64,000 nt of DNA from PNAI01 sp035574295 (GTDB lineage Bacteria > Pseudomonadota > Alphaproteobacteria > Rhizobiales > Xanthobacteraceae), in the NCBI GenBank assembly GCA_035574295.1, contig DATLYX010000105.1, positions 1 to 64,000 of the forward strand, written 5' to 3'. The position numbers were made by a program, and so were the translations under genes. Below, one piece after another: positions 10,904-20,690 of the stretch. The notes below the pieces were generated by a model. That model searched no databases. It was given only the letters and a program-made list of their open reading frames with translations, and was not told the DNA's origin. Each line of letters starts with the position of its first letter. Positions within the stretch are counted from its first letter, which is position 1.

Positions 10904-11413
10904 ATGAGCACTGTCCTGATCGAGATTCGCCGCGCCAAGGCGGCCGATGCCGTCGCGGTGGCGGAGACCCATGACGAGGCGTGGCGCGCCGCCTACCAGG
11001 GCATCATCCCCGGCGTCGAGCTCGACAAGCTGATCACCCGGCGCGGCCCCGCGTGGTGGGACAGCGCGATCCGCAAAGGCAGCCGCATCTCGATTCTGGC
11101 GTTCGGCGACAAGATCGCGGGCTATGCCAATTACGGACGCAATCGCGCGCGCAGCCTGGATTACGACGGCGAAATCTACGAGCTGTACCTGCGACCGCAG
11201 TATCAAGGGCTGGGCTTCGGCCGGCGCCTGTTCGCTGCCGCGCGGCGCGATCTTGCACAGAGCGGGATGAAAAGCCTGGTGGTTTGGGCGCTCTCCGACA
11301 ACGAAGCCGCGGTGCAGTTCTATCGCGCGCTCGGGGGTCGTGCGGTGGCGCGCTCCTCGGAGCGCTTCGGCAACCGCACCCTCGACAAGGTCGCTTTCGC
11401 CTGGAACGGGTGA
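10904..11413 (+). CDS. GNAT-family N-acetyltransferase
   Basis: A 169-residue GCN5-type acetyltransferase. The acetyl-CoA binding motif A is LYLRPQYQGLGFGRRLF (about residues 90-106), preceded by the beta strand with DYDGEIYEL and followed by the motif B region VWALSDNEAAVQFYRALGG. The substrate cannot be predicted; the N-terminal EIRRAKAADAVAVAETH start is typical of small-molecule or protein N-acetyltransferases of the RimI-like type. It stands between two stretches of non-coding DNA. The 289 bp upstream (10615-10903) show no gene or clear hairpin. Confidence 0.85.
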   Translation: MSTVLIEIRRAKAADAVAVAETHDEAWRAAYQGIIPGVELDKLITRRGPAWWDSAIRKGSRISILAFGDKIAGYANYGRNRARSLDYDGEIYELYLRPQYQGLGFGRRLFAAARRDLAQSGMKSLVVWALSDNEAAVQFYRALGGRAVARSSERFGNRTLDKVAFAWNG

Positions 11414-11817
11414 CCTGACGCGGTTCGGAAGCGTATCTCCGCCACCGTCAAGGTGCGCGCAGCGCGCAATACAGCAATTCTCTGTCGCTCAAACTTTCCC
11501 CTCTCCCGCTTGCGGCAGATTCCCCTCTCCCCCTTGCAGAAGAACTTCCCCTCTCCCGCTTGCGGAAGAGGGTGGCGTGGGCTGAGCGACAGCGATGCCC
11601 GCGCCGGGAGAGGGTTCATTGATGTTGTCTCGACGATGTTGTCCTCTCTCGATGTTGTCCTCCGTTGAGGCCGCCCCCTCTCCCGACTCGGACTAGGGAG
11701 AGGGAAATGGAATGGGGAGAGGGAATCGAACGGGGGGAGAGGGGAAATTTTCCTGGCGAAGAAAGGAGGGAAACTTTTCTCGCGGGCGGTACGTCACAGC
11801 AAGCGTGGCCGTCGACA
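11414..11817. repeat. Intergenic repeat region: three 24-bp tandem copies plus inverted partner copies
   Basis: A 404-bp stretch without a gene. Three head-to-tail copies of a pyrimidine-rich unit beginning TTCCCCTCTCCC and containing CTTGC start at 11496, 11520 and 11546 (periods 24 and 26 bp). Purine-rich complements (GGGAGAGGG) recur around 11696-11748, so the two halves could pair into long hairpins. Similar CTCTCCC-CTTGC-type intergenic elements are common in Hyphomicrobiales genomes. A second small direct repeat, GATGTTGTC, occurs at about 11621-11660. It lies between the convergent GNAT gene and folD and could act as a terminator region. Confidence 0.7.
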
Positions 11818-12699
11818 TCAAAACTCCGGCACCGGCACGTTGGCCAGAGCGCAAGCCGCGCGCAGCGTATTGAGCATGAGGCAAGCGATGGTCATGGGAC
11901 CGACGCCGCCGGGAACCGGCGTGATCGCGCTTGCCACCTGAGCTGCCTCGGCAAACGCCACGTCGCCGACGATACGCGTCTTACCGTCGACGGTGACGCG
12001 GTTGATGCCGACGTCGATGACGACCGCACCGGGCTTGACCCAATCGCCGCGGATGGTTTCGGCGCGGCCGATGGCCGCAAACAACAGGTCGGCGCGACGG
12101 CAGACCGCCGGCAGATCGCGTGTCCTGGAGTGGGCGATGGTGACGGTGGCATTCTCGCGCAGCAGGAGCTGCACGAGCGGCTTGCCGACGATGTTGGAGC
12201 GGCCCACCACCACGGCGTCGAGCCCATCGAGCGCGGGCTGCACGGTCTTGGCCAGCATGATGCAACCGAGCGGCGTGCAGGGGACGAGGGCGGGCAGTCC
12301 GGTGGCGAGGCGCCCGGCATTGACCGGGTGAAAACCGTCGACGTCCTTGGCGGGATCGATGGCGGCGAGAACTTTTTGGGCGTCGATGTGCCGGGGCAGC
12401 GGCAACTGCACCAGGATGCCGCTGACGACCGGATCGGTGTTGAGGCGGCCGATGAGCTTGAGCAATTCGGCTTCGCTCGTGTGCTCGGGGAGCGTGTGAT
12501 CGAACGAGCGCATGCCGGCGGCGACCGTCATCTTCTTCTTGGAGCCGACGTAGATCTGGCTCGCGGGGTTGTCGCCCACCAGAACGACGGCAAGGCCGGG
12601 CACGATGCCGCGGTCGCGGGCGAGCCGATGCACGGCGTCGGCGACCTTGCCGCGCAGCTCGGCGGCGTACATCTTGCCGTCAATGATTTTTGCAGTCAT
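11818..12699 (-). CDS. folD: Bifunctional methylenetetrahydrofolate dehydrogenase/cyclohydrolase
   Basis: Cytosolic enzyme interconverting 5,10-methylene-, methenyl- and 10-formyl-tetrahydrofolate using NADP. Family motifs are YVGSKKKM (with the catalytic lysine), QLPLPRHID, the DVDGFHPVN signature, the nucleotide-binding VVVGRSNIVGKP, and the C-terminal PVPGGVGPMT. Length of 293 residues is standard. Its ATG overlaps the stop codon of the upstream DUF167 gene by four bases, so yggT, DUF167 and folD form a coupled operon. Confidence 0.97.
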   Translation of the reverse strand: MTAKIIDGKMYAAELRGKVADAVHRLARDRGIVPGLAVVLVGDNPASQIYVGSKKKMTVAAGMRSFDHTLPEHTSEAELLKLIGRLNTDPVVSGILVQLPLPRHIDAQKVLAAIDPAKDVDGFHPVNAGRLATGLPALVPCTPLGCIMLAKTVQPALDGLDAVVVGRSNIVGKPLVQLLLRENATVTIAHSRTRDLPAVCRRADLLFAAIGRAETIRGDWVKPGAVVIDVGINRVTVDGKTRIVGDVAFAEAAQVASAITPVPGGVGPMTIACLMLNTLRAACALANVPVPEF

Positions 12700-13022
12700 C
12701 GATGTGCTTCCACGTGACGCGCCAACAGAGCGGCGAGCGCCGCGCCGTCGCCGGCGATCTTCAGCCGCTTGAGGCGCGACGTGGCGCCGCCAACGAGCGA
12801 AACGTCGCGCGGGGCGATCCGCAGCGTCGCGGCCATGAGCCGAACGAGCGCGGCGTTCGCCTCGCCTTCGCTCGCGGCCGCGCGCACCCGCACCTTCAGC
12901 ACCGCACTGCCGTCGGCAAGCCGCTCAATCCCGTCGATGGCATCACTTCCGCCCCTGGGGGTCAATCGAACCGCGAGCATGAGGCCGTCGGCAATTCTGG
13001 TCCACGGAACTCCGGCAGCCAT
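12696..13022 (-). CDS. DUF167 (YggU) family protein
   Basis: A 108-residue member of the DUF167/YggU family, small alpha/beta proteins of unknown biochemical role. Family sequence is visible in LAVRLTPRGGSDAIDG, VRAAASEGEANAALVRLMA and a C-terminal SRLKRLKIAG. It starts 6 bp after the yggT stop and ends in a four-base overlap with folD. The pairing of YggT with DUF167 is widely conserved in bacteria, which supports the call. Confidence 0.9.
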   Translation of the reverse strand: MAAGVPWTRIADGLMLAVRLTPRGGSDAIDGIERLADGSAVLKVRVRAAASEGEANAALVRLMAATLRIAPRDVSLVGGATSRLKRLKIAGDGAALAALLARHVEAHR

Positions 13023-13028
13023 GCAGCT

Positions 13029-13319
13029 TCAGATCACGTAAGGATAAATGTAGAGCACAATCACCCGGTCGATGAAAATGATGATGAGGAAAAGAATGAT
13101 GGGCGAGATGTCGATGCCGCCGAGGTTGGGCAGGAACTGGCGGATGGGCCGCAGCGCCGGCTCGGTGATGCGATAGAGAAACTCGCCGATCATGGAGACG
13201 ACCTGGTTGCGGGTGTTCACCACGTTGAAGGCGATCAGCCAGGACAGAATGGCGGCGGCGATGACGAGCCACATGTAGAGCTCGAGTGCAATGCGGATCA
13301 CGTCGAGGAGAGCGCGCAT
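13029..13319 (-). CDS. YggT-family membrane protein
   Basis: A 96-residue inner-membrane protein with two hydrophobic segments (about residues 14-36 and 68-92) and the family motif between them (RITEPALRPIRQFLPNLGG). Family members have been linked to osmotic tolerance and to cell-division or membrane-protein organisation; the molecular role is not settled. It is first gene of the yggT, DUF167, folD operon. Confidence 0.9.
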   Translation of the reverse strand: MRALLDVIRIALELYMWLVIAAAILSWLIAFNVVNTRNQVVSMIGEFLYRITEPALRPIRQFLPNLGGIDISPIILFLIIIFIDRVIVLYIYPYVI

Positions 13320-13412
13320 GGAATCGGCCTCGGAAGTGCCGCGAAGGTAGCGGGTTGGTTGCCGGCAAACAAGCCAACTTGCGGCCGCAGCAAGAGAATT
13401 TACGCGATATTC

Positions 13413-13441
13413 TTGACTTCGGCGGAGGGTGGGCCGTAAAT
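13413..13441 (+). promoter_or_regulatory. Possible sigma70-type promoter of tRNA-Ala
   Basis: TTGACT at 13413-13418 and GTAAAT at 13436-13441 are separated by 17 bp and lie about 50 bp upstream of the mature 5' end of tRNA-Ala. The -35 is close to consensus; the -10 is weak. This is inference from sequence alone. Confidence 0.35.
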
Positions 13442-13491
13442 GGCCGTCACTCGCTTTAGCTTGCGCGGGGTCTTCCCCCGCGCGCTGTGGC

Positions 13492-13567
13492 GGGGCCGTA
13501 GCTCAGCTGGGAGAGCGCCTCGTTCGCAATGAGGAGGTCAGGGGTTCAAATCCCCTCGGCTCCACCA
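13492..13567 (+). tRNA. tRNA-Ala(CGC)
   Basis: 76 bases including an encoded CCA end. All four arms fold: acceptor GGGGCCG with CGGCTCC, D arm GCTC/GAGC, anticodon stem CCTCG/TGAGG around loop TTCGCAA (anticodon CGC, reading GCG), and T arm AGGGG-TTCAAAT-CCCCT. The acceptor contains the G3-U70 wobble pair that is the alanine identity element. Confidence 0.97.
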
Positions 13568-13638
13568 CCTTGCGCCCGACCGAGCATGCTCGGCTCGCTG
13601 AAGCGTCCCTTGCTCTGGCAGCAAATCTGGAATGTTTC

Positions 13639-13728
13639 TGGCGGATGGGGTGGGATTCGAACCCACGAGAGGGTTGCCCCTCTGCCGGTTTTCAAGACCG
13701 GTACCTTAAACCACTCGGTCACCCATCC
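13639..13728 (-). tRNA. tRNA-Ser(TGA)
   Basis: 90 bases including the encoded CCA. Acceptor GGATGGG pairs with CCCATCC, the discriminator is G, the anticodon loop CTTGAAA gives anticodon TGA (reading TCA), and the T arm is GTGGG-TTCGAAT-CCCAC. A long variable arm (AGAGGGG...CCCTCT) confirms a class II tRNA. It converges on tRNA-Ala with 71 bp between them. Confidence 0.97.
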
Positions 13729-13861
13729 GCGGCCACCATGCGCTAGAATTGGTGGGCAATTGGTAAAAAAGCAAACCCCGGTGCTGATCGAGCGCCAGCG
13801 CTGCCGACACCGCTGACTCGATCGTCCCCGGCGGCGCTCGCACCGAACCGCCGCACGGCGA

Positions 13862-14689
13862 TCAAGTCCAGCGCCATACGCCGTAAGCGTGGCCGTTTTG
13901 CAATTGCGGCGCCACGTAGTTGGGTTTGCGGTTGCCGATGGCGCCGAGCATGGCGATCCAGTTCAACAGCTCGCCCCCCACGTTGCCCGCTTTCAGCATT
14001 TGATGCTCCGTGGACTCCGCGATCAGGCGGTCGATCTTCTGCTGCTCAAGGTATTTTATGACGCGCATGACCCAATCCGGGTCGGGTACGCCATCGGAGC
14101 GGCCGGGCGCCATGCGCGGGCCGCCCACTTCGAGCGAGAAACTGCCGGAGCCCATGACGACGACGCGCAGCGGCTCCGGCCAAGCCTCGATGGCGCGCGC
14201 CACGGTTTGCCCCAGCGCATAACAGCGCTCCGCCTTGGGCAGCGGCGGCACGTGGCCGCTGATGAAGAAGGGAATCACCGGCACGTGCATCTCGGGCGTG
14301 AGAAAATGCAGCGGCACGATCACCGAATGGTCGACCGAATAGTTTTGCGTCATGCCCACGTCGAAGCCGGCGGCAATGGTGGCTGAGCGGATGTGGGCGG
14401 CGAGGCCGGCCATGGAGGGCACGACATAATCCGGGACGTCGCGCGGCTCGTCGTTCGGCGCCTTGAAGTTTTTGTCGACGCCCACCGCGAAGATCGGCAG
14501 GCTGTCGAGAAAAAACGTGTTCAGGTGGTCGGTGTCGAACATCACGATCAGATCGGGGCGCGCCGCGGCGAGCTGTTCCTTTTGCGCCCGGAACAGCCGG
14601 GCGACCTCGCAGTCCGGGCCGTCGCGCTTCGCCAGATGCGGAAAGATCGGCGTGTGCGGGACGCCGAAGCCGGCAACGATCTGCGCCAT
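13862..14689 (-). CDS. LigB-type class III extradiol dioxygenase, catalytic (beta) subunit
   Basis: A 275-residue member of the LigB family (protocatechuate 4,5-dioxygenase, gallate dioxygenase and relatives), which cleave catecholic rings next to the hydroxyls using Fe(II). The iron ligands appear intact by motif: His12 in VPHTP, His55 in TDHLN, and Glu240 in the GGELLNW segment. The acid-base His of LigB (His195, in GTGGMSHQ) aligns with Leu185 in GSGSFSLEV here, so catalysis may differ. The alpha-subunit homologue lies 107 bp upstream on the same strand. The start is the ATG at 14689, not the longer frame. The substrate is unknown; protocatechuate itself is only one possibility. Confidence 0.85.
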   Translation of the reverse strand: MAQIVAGFGVPHTPIFPHLAKRDGPDCEVARLFRAQKEQLAAARPDLIVMFDTDHLNTFFLDSLPIFAVGVDKNFKAPNDEPRDVPDYVVPSMAGLAAHIRSATIAAGFDVGMTQNYSVDHSVIVPLHFLTPEMHVPVIPFFISGHVPPLPKAERCYALGQTVARAIEAWPEPLRVVVMGSGSFSLEVGGPRMAPGRSDGVPDPDWVMRVIKYLEQQKIDRLIAESTEHQMLKAGNVGGELLNWIAMLGAIGNRKPNYVAPQLQNGHAYGVWRWT

Positions 14690-14796
14690 GCGTTGAGCTC
14701 CTGTCGCGGGTGAGGTTTGGGTGGCGGATATTAGCGCGGCAAAGGGTGGAGGGGCCAGAAGGTCATAGAAAACCAATTTTCGATTGCGCGGATCCT

Positions 14797-15084
14797 TCAG
14801 CCGACCGGGCGACCGATCTCGTCCACCTTCACCGCGCGCATGCGCTCGTTGTAGATCGCCTGATTCAGGCCGCAGACCTCGAAGCGTGCAAGGTAGTTCA
14901 TCAGGAAGGCGTTGACACCCATGCGGTAGAGCGCGCCCACATCGCCGGCGAGCAGGAGCCGGCGCTCCTCGTCGGTTAAGTCGAGCGGTGCCAGCGCCCG
15001 CGCCGGGTCGGCTTTCATTGCCGCGCGGAAGGCGTGATTGCGCAGGAGTTCACGGCAGAGATGATTGATGGCGAAGATCGACAT
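14797..15084 (-). CDS. LigA-type extradiol dioxygenase alpha subunit
   Basis: A 95-residue homologue of the LigA small subunit, which caps the active site of the LigB dioxygenase. Family features are the N-terminal FAINHLCRELL helix, DLTDEERRLLLAGD, and GVNAFLMNYLARFEV. The ATG at 15084 follows a GGAGGGG ribosome site; an earlier in-frame ATG at 15111 lacks one. It is followed by the ligB-like gene and together they make a two-subunit dioxygenase operon. An alternative use is as a stand-alone small subunit, but the pairing argues against it. Confidence 0.87.
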   Translation of the reverse strand: MSIFAINHLCRELLRNHAFRAAMKADPARALAPLDLTDEERRLLLAGDVGALYRMGVNAFLMNYLARFEVCGLNQAIYNERMRAVKVDEIGRPVG

Positions 15085-15163
15085 GGCCCCTCCAACGACG
15101 GAAGGGCCCAATTAGTTGCACGGCGGCGCCGCGCTTGCCAAGCGGCAGGATCGACAGGCGGGT

Positions 15164-17419
15164 TCAGTCCGCGGCCGCCGCTTGCCGACGGCGAAGCTCG
15201 ATCCCGCCTGCCGACTTGGCATGCGGAAGGCGGGGGGCGATTGCATCACGATCGCGGCGCTCGGCCGCTTTTGCCTCGCGGCGATACTTGTGCAGGATCG
15301 CCTCGGTGTAGCCGTTGGGCTGCGAGCGGCCCGAGAACACTAGCTCGCAAGCGGCCTTGAACGCCGGTCCGTCATAGGCCGGCGTCATGGGGCGATAATT
15401 GGGGTCACCCGCGTTCTGACGGTCGACGACGCGGGCCATGCGCTTGAGCGTGTCGAGCACCTGGCCTTCGGTCACGACGCCGTGCAGCAGCCAGTTGGCG
15501 ATGTGCTGACTCGAGATGCGCAACGTGGCGCGGTCCTCCATGAGCCCGACGTCGTGGATGTCGGGCACCTTGGAGCAGCCGATGCCCTGATCGACCCAGC
15601 GCACGACGTAGCCCAAAATGCCCTGCGCATTGTTGTCCAGCTCCTCCCGGATCTCGTCGGCGGTCCAGCCCGTGGCGGCGACGGGGATGGTCAAAATGTC
15701 GGCGAGCCTCGCCAACGGCCGCCGAGCGATTTGCTTCTGGCGTTGCGCCACGTCGACCTCGTGGTAGTGGAGCGCATGCAGCGTCGCTGCGGTCGGCGAG
15801 GGAACCCAGGCGGTGTTGGCGCCGGCTGCGGGATGAGCGATCTTCTGCTTGAGCATGTCGGCCATGCGGTCGGGCATTGCCCACATGCCCTTGCCGATCT
15901 GCGCCTTGCCCGGCAGGCCGCAGAGGAGACCGACGTCAACGTTCCAGTCCTCGTACGCCTTGATCCAGGCGGCGCGCTTCATGTCCGCCTTGCGAAGCAT
16001 GGGGCCGGCGAACATTGACGTGTGAATTTCGTCTCCGGTGCGGTCGAGGAAGCCGGTGTTGATGAACACCACGCGGTCGGCGGCGGCGCGGATGCAGCCC
16101 TTGAGATTGACGGTGGTGCGCCGCTCCTCATCCATGATGCCGATCTTCAACGTGTGGCGCGGAAGATCGAGAATGTCCTCGACCCGCGCAAACAGACGGT
16201 CGGTGAATTCGACTTCCGCCGGGCCGTGCAGCTTGGGCTTGACCACATAGAGCGAGCCCGCGGCGCTGTTGACGAAAGCGGCGTTGCCGCGCAGCTCGTG
16301 CAGTGAAATCAACGCCGTGACGGCGGCATCGAGAATGCCCTCGGGCACCGGCGCGCCGGAAGCATCGAGCACCGCATCAGTGTCCATGTGCAGGCCGACG
16401 TGCCGCACCAGCATCAGGCTGCGGCCGGGCAGGCGCAATTCGCCGCCGTCCGGGGTTCGGTACACCCGATCGGCATTGAGCCGGCGGTGGACGCGCTTGC
16501 CGTCCTTCTCGAAACTCGCGGTGAGCTTGCCGGTGACGAGGCCGAGCCAATTCCGATACAGCAAAACCTTGTCCTCGGCATCGACCGCGGCGACGCTGTC
16601 CTCCAGATCCATGATCGTGGTGACGGCGGCCTCCAGCACGATATCGGCGATGCCGGCGGGGTCGTCGCGGCCGACGGGATGGTTGCGGTCAATCCTGATG
16701 TCCAGATGCAGCCCGTGATGGCGCAACAGAACCGCCGAGGGCGCGGCCGCATGGCCCTGAAAGCCGACGAACTGCTCCGGCTGCGCAAGGCCGGAGCGCG
16801 ACCCGTCGCGCAGGGCGACGACCAGCCGGCTGCCTTCGACCATGTAAGCGGCGGCCTCGCTGTGGCTGCCTTGGGTCAGGGGCACGAAGCGATCGAGCAG
16901 CGTGCGCGCGTAGGCGATCACGCGATCGCCGCGCACCTTGTTGTAGGCGGGGCCGCGCGCGGCGCCGCCATGCTCCGGGATCACGTCGGTACCGTAGAGC
17001 GCATCGTACAGGCTGCCCCAGCGGGCATTGGCCGCATTCAGCGCATAGCGAGCGTTCGACAGCGGCACCACGAGCTGCGGACCGGCCACGCGCGCGATCT
17101 CGTCGTCGACCTTCTCGGTGCGAATGGAGAAGGGCGCGGGCTCCGGCAGAAGATAGCCGATCTTGCGCAAAAATCGCTCGTAGGCGGCCGGATCGGAGCG
17201 GTTGCGATTGGCGCGATGATAGTCATCGATCAACGCCTGCAATTTGTCGCGCACGGCCAAGAGTTCGGCGTTGCGCGGCGCAAATTCGGCGACGAGCTGC
17301 GCAAGCCCGCTCCAGAACCGCTCTTTTGTCACGCCGGTACCGGGCAGCACTTCGGTGTCGACAAAGTCGGACAGGGATTTGGCAACCGAAATGCCTTTGA
17401 GCTCGATGCGCGCGGTCAT
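15164..17419 (-). CDS. glcB: Malate synthase G
   Basis: Condenses glyoxylate with acetyl-CoA to malate, the second step of the glyoxylate shunt. The 751-residue length and domain order fit the G isoform: N-terminal clasp, TIM barrel with TTIMDLEDSVAAVDAEDK and NRNHPVGRDDPAGI, and C-terminal plug with VDQGIGCSKVPDI and RISSQHIANWL. The TAWVPSPTAATLHALHYHEVD segment is also diagnostic. The ATG at 17419 has a GGAG ribosome site; the frame runs on to 17635 but that part overlaps the DUF4170 gene. It is the third gene of an aceA, DUF4170, glcB operon. Confidence 0.97.
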   Translation of the reverse strand: MTARIELKGISVAKSLSDFVDTEVLPGTGVTKERFWSGLAQLVAEFAPRNAELLAVRDKLQALIDDYHRANRNRSDPAAYERFLRKIGYLLPEPAPFSIRTEKVDDEIARVAGPQLVVPLSNARYALNAANARWGSLYDALYGTDVIPEHGGAARGPAYNKVRGDRVIAYARTLLDRFVPLTQGSHSEAAAYMVEGSRLVVALRDGSRSGLAQPEQFVGFQGHAAAPSAVLLRHHGLHLDIRIDRNHPVGRDDPAGIADIVLEAAVTTIMDLEDSVAAVDAEDKVLLYRNWLGLVTGKLTASFEKDGKRVHRRLNADRVYRTPDGGELRLPGRSLMLVRHVGLHMDTDAVLDASGAPVPEGILDAAVTALISLHELRGNAAFVNSAAGSLYVVKPKLHGPAEVEFTDRLFARVEDILDLPRHTLKIGIMDEERRTTVNLKGCIRAAADRVVFINTGFLDRTGDEIHTSMFAGPMLRKADMKRAAWIKAYEDWNVDVGLLCGLPGKAQIGKGMWAMPDRMADMLKQKIAHPAAGANTAWVPSPTAATLHALHYHEVDVAQRQKQIARRPLARLADILTIPVAATGWTADEIREELDNNAQGILGYVVRWVDQGIGCSKVPDIHDVGLMEDRATLRISSQHIANWLLHGVVTEGQVLDTLKRMARVVDRQNAGDPNYRPMTPAYDGPAFKAACELVFSGRSQPNGYTEAILHKYRREAKAAERRDRDAIAPRLPHAKSAGGIELRRRQAAAAD

Positions 17420-17457
17420 GATATTCTCCGGTTTTTTCGGCCACAACAAACGGGGTC

Positions 17458-17644
17458 TCAGCCGTTCTCCTGCACGATGGTGAAGCGGACCGTGCAGCGC
17501 GAACGGTTGCGCTCGGAAATGTCGCGCCAATTGCGTTCGGCTTCGTCGCGCTCGGCGTAAGGCCCGAGCAGCCGCTGGGTGCCGTCGACGATCTCGTCGA
17601 AATCGAGCGAGCGGTATTCGCCCCCAACAACCCAAAATCGCGGA

Positions 17645-17652
<8 letters not shown>
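17458..17652 (-). CDS. DUF4170-family small protein between aceA and glcB
   Basis: A 64-residue protein recognised as DUF4170 from the opening FWVVGGEYRSLDF and the GPYAERDEAERNW and VRFTIV segments. The family is largely alphaproteobacterial and of unknown function; the fold looks like a compact alpha/beta domain. Its start overlaps the 3' end of aceA by 8 bp and it stops 38 bp before glcB, so it is translated with the two glyoxylate-shunt enzymes. The position suggests, but does not prove, a link to the shunt. Confidence 0.87.
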
Positions 17653-18997
<1,345 letters not shown>

Positions 18998-19149
18998 ATC
19001 CAACTCATTTTTAACATATTTGACAATCTGCGGCACGCGCCGCTCGCTTGGTTATCTAACGTGTGCGTTTTTGTTTGAGAATATTGCAATGCATGGGTTT
19101 AGTGCTAATTTGTAAAACCAATCGCAAACGATCTGTAGGAATGTAAAAG
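18998..19149. promoter_or_regulatory. Divergent control region between aceA and the ScfR-type regulator
   Basis: This 152-bp AT-richer stretch separates divergent aceA and regulator genes. It contains several TTTGC/GCAAA-like words (TTGCAA near 19084, TTTGTAAAA near 19110, CGCAAACG near 19124). RamB/ScfR regulators bind sites related to TTTGCAAA, so these are candidate operators. No single site stands out clearly. Promoters for both genes must lie here. Confidence 0.5.
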
Positions 19150-20601
19150 ATGTCAATCAAACCGCGCGAAGCCCCGGGCACCAAGCTGTTCATCGGCCCT
19201 CGATTTCGGAGAATTCGGCGCCAGCTCGGGCTGTCGCAGACGCAGATGGCCAAGGAGCTCGACATCTCGCCGAGCTACGTCAACCTGATCGAGCAGAACC
19301 AGCGGCCGGTCACGGCGCAAATCCTTCTGAAAATGGCAGAGGTCTATGATGTGGACCTGCGCGATCTCGCCGCGGGCGACAAGGATCGGTTCTTTGCCGA
19401 GCTGAACGAGGTGTTCAGCGACCCCCTGTTCCGCGATTTTCAATTGCCGAAACAGGAACTGTTGGATCTCGTTGAGGTCTGTCCCGACGTGGCCAATGCG
19501 GTGCAACGCCTCTACCGGGCCTACATCGAAGCGCGGCGCGGCGAGAACACCGCCGCATCGCGGCTCGCCGGCCGCGACGGCGCCGACAACCCGGACACCA
19601 ATCCGGTCGAGCGCGTGCGCGAGCTGATCGAGCTCAACCGCAATCATTTCCCGACGCTTGAAACCGCAGCCGAGCGGCTGCGCGACGAGCTCGACGTGCC
19701 GGCCCAGGATTTGTTCCGCGCCCTCTCCGAGCGGCTGCGCGAGCGGCACGGGATCATGGTGCGGGTGCGCTCGGTGGACGTGATGCGCGACTGGCTGCGC
19801 CGCTACTCGCCGCACCGCAAGGAGCTGGCGCTCTCAGAGCTGCTCGACGGCCCCGGCCGCGTGTTCCAGACGGCGTTCCAGCTCGCGCGCGCCGAAGCCG
19901 GCGCGCTGATCGACGCCATCGTTGCCAAGAGCGGCAAGCTCGACGAGGCGGCAAGCCGGCTGTTTCGCATTTCGCTCGCCAATTATTTCGCCGCGGCGGT
20001 GATGATGCCCTATGCGCGCTTTCACGAGACCGCGGAGGATCTCGGTTACGACATCGAGCTGCTCGGGCAGCGGTTCGGCGCAAGCTTCGAGCAGGTGTGC
20101 CATCGCCTGACCACCTTGCAGCGGCCGAACGCGCGCGGCGTGCCGTTCTTCATGCTGCGGGTGGACAATGCGGGCAACGTCTCGAAGCGGTTTTCGTCGG
20201 GAAGCTTTCCGTTCTCCCGGTTCGGCGGCACCTGCCCGCTGTGGAACGTGCATGCCACCTTCGAGACACCGGACCGCATCGTCACACAAATCGTCGAACT
20301 GCCGGACGGGTCGCGATATTTTTCGGTCGCGCAAGCGGTGCGGCGCGGGGTTGCGCCCTACGGCCGGCCGCAGCCGCGCTATGCCATCGGGCTTGGCTGC
20401 GAACTGAAATATCTGCCGCGGCTGGTCTATTCCGCCGGACTCGATATCGAGAAAATCGAGCCGACGCCGATCGGCGTGAACTGCCGGCTGTGCGAACGGA
20501 TCAACTGCGGGCAGCGGGCCGAACCGCCGATCACCCGCACTCTGGTGCTCGACGAATCGATCCGCGGCATTTCGCCCTTCATGTTCGCCACAGAAAGCTG
20601 A
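19150..20601 (+). CDS. ScfR/RamB-type XRE regulator (short-chain acyl-CoA responsive)
   Basis: A 483-residue regulator. The N-terminal helix-turn-helix (about residues 15-70) reads RRQLGLSQTQMAKELDISPSY. An ImmA/IrrE-like (DUF955) region and a C-terminal DUF2083 domain follow, with cysteines in CRLCERINCGQ. Known family members (RamB, PccR) control acetate, propionyl-CoA and glyoxylate-shunt genes in response to acyl-CoAs. The usual HExxH metal motif of the ImmA/IrrE domain is absent, in keeping with a sensing rather than protease role. Divergence from aceA, DUF4170 and glcB makes these its likely targets. Confidence 0.88.
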   Translation: MSIKPREAPGTKLFIGPRFRRIRRQLGLSQTQMAKELDISPSYVNLIEQNQRPVTAQILLKMAEVYDVDLRDLAAGDKDRFFAELNEVFSDPLFRDFQLPKQELLDLVEVCPDVANAVQRLYRAYIEARRGENTAASRLAGRDGADNPDTNPVERVRELIELNRNHFPTLETAAERLRDELDVPAQDLFRALSERLRERHGIMVRVRSVDVMRDWLRRYSPHRKELALSELLDGPGRVFQTAFQLARAEAGALIDAIVAKSGKLDEAASRLFRISLANYFAAAVMMPYARFHETAEDLGYDIELLGQRFGASFEQVCHRLTTLQRPNARGVPFFMLRVDNAGNVSKRFSSGSFPFSRFGGTCPLWNVHATFETPDRIVTQIVELPDGSRYFSVAQAVRRGVAPYGRPQPRYAIGLGCELKYLPRLVYSAGLDIEKIEPTPIGVNCRLCERINCGQRAEPPITRTLVLDESIRGISPFMFATES

Positions 20602-20676
20602 GCGCGATCACCGGCCGGCTTCCTGCATGACCGCACGCGGCGTCGATTCTCCGGTGCAAGGCGGCGCGGCCGTCTC

Positions 20677-20690
20677 TTGACGGCCGTCAA
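20677..20690. promoter_or_regulatory. Perfect 14-bp palindrome upstream of the ParA-like gene
   Basis: TTGACGGCCGTCAA is its own reverse complement and lies 80 bp before the ParA-like start and 75 bp after the regulator stop. It could be an operator. It lacks a following T-run, so it does not look like a terminator. Confidence 0.35.

Noticed and set aside
9220..10938. Long minus-strand open frame opposite typA
   Set aside because: Antisense to an unambiguous GTPase gene, with no recognisable domain; typical of GC-rich genomes.
11496..11569. CRISPR array
   Set aside because: Units are contiguous, without spacers of regular size, and no cas genes are present.
13429..13816. Open frames running through the tRNA genes
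   Set aside because: Overlap two well-folded tRNA genes and have no similarity to known proteins.
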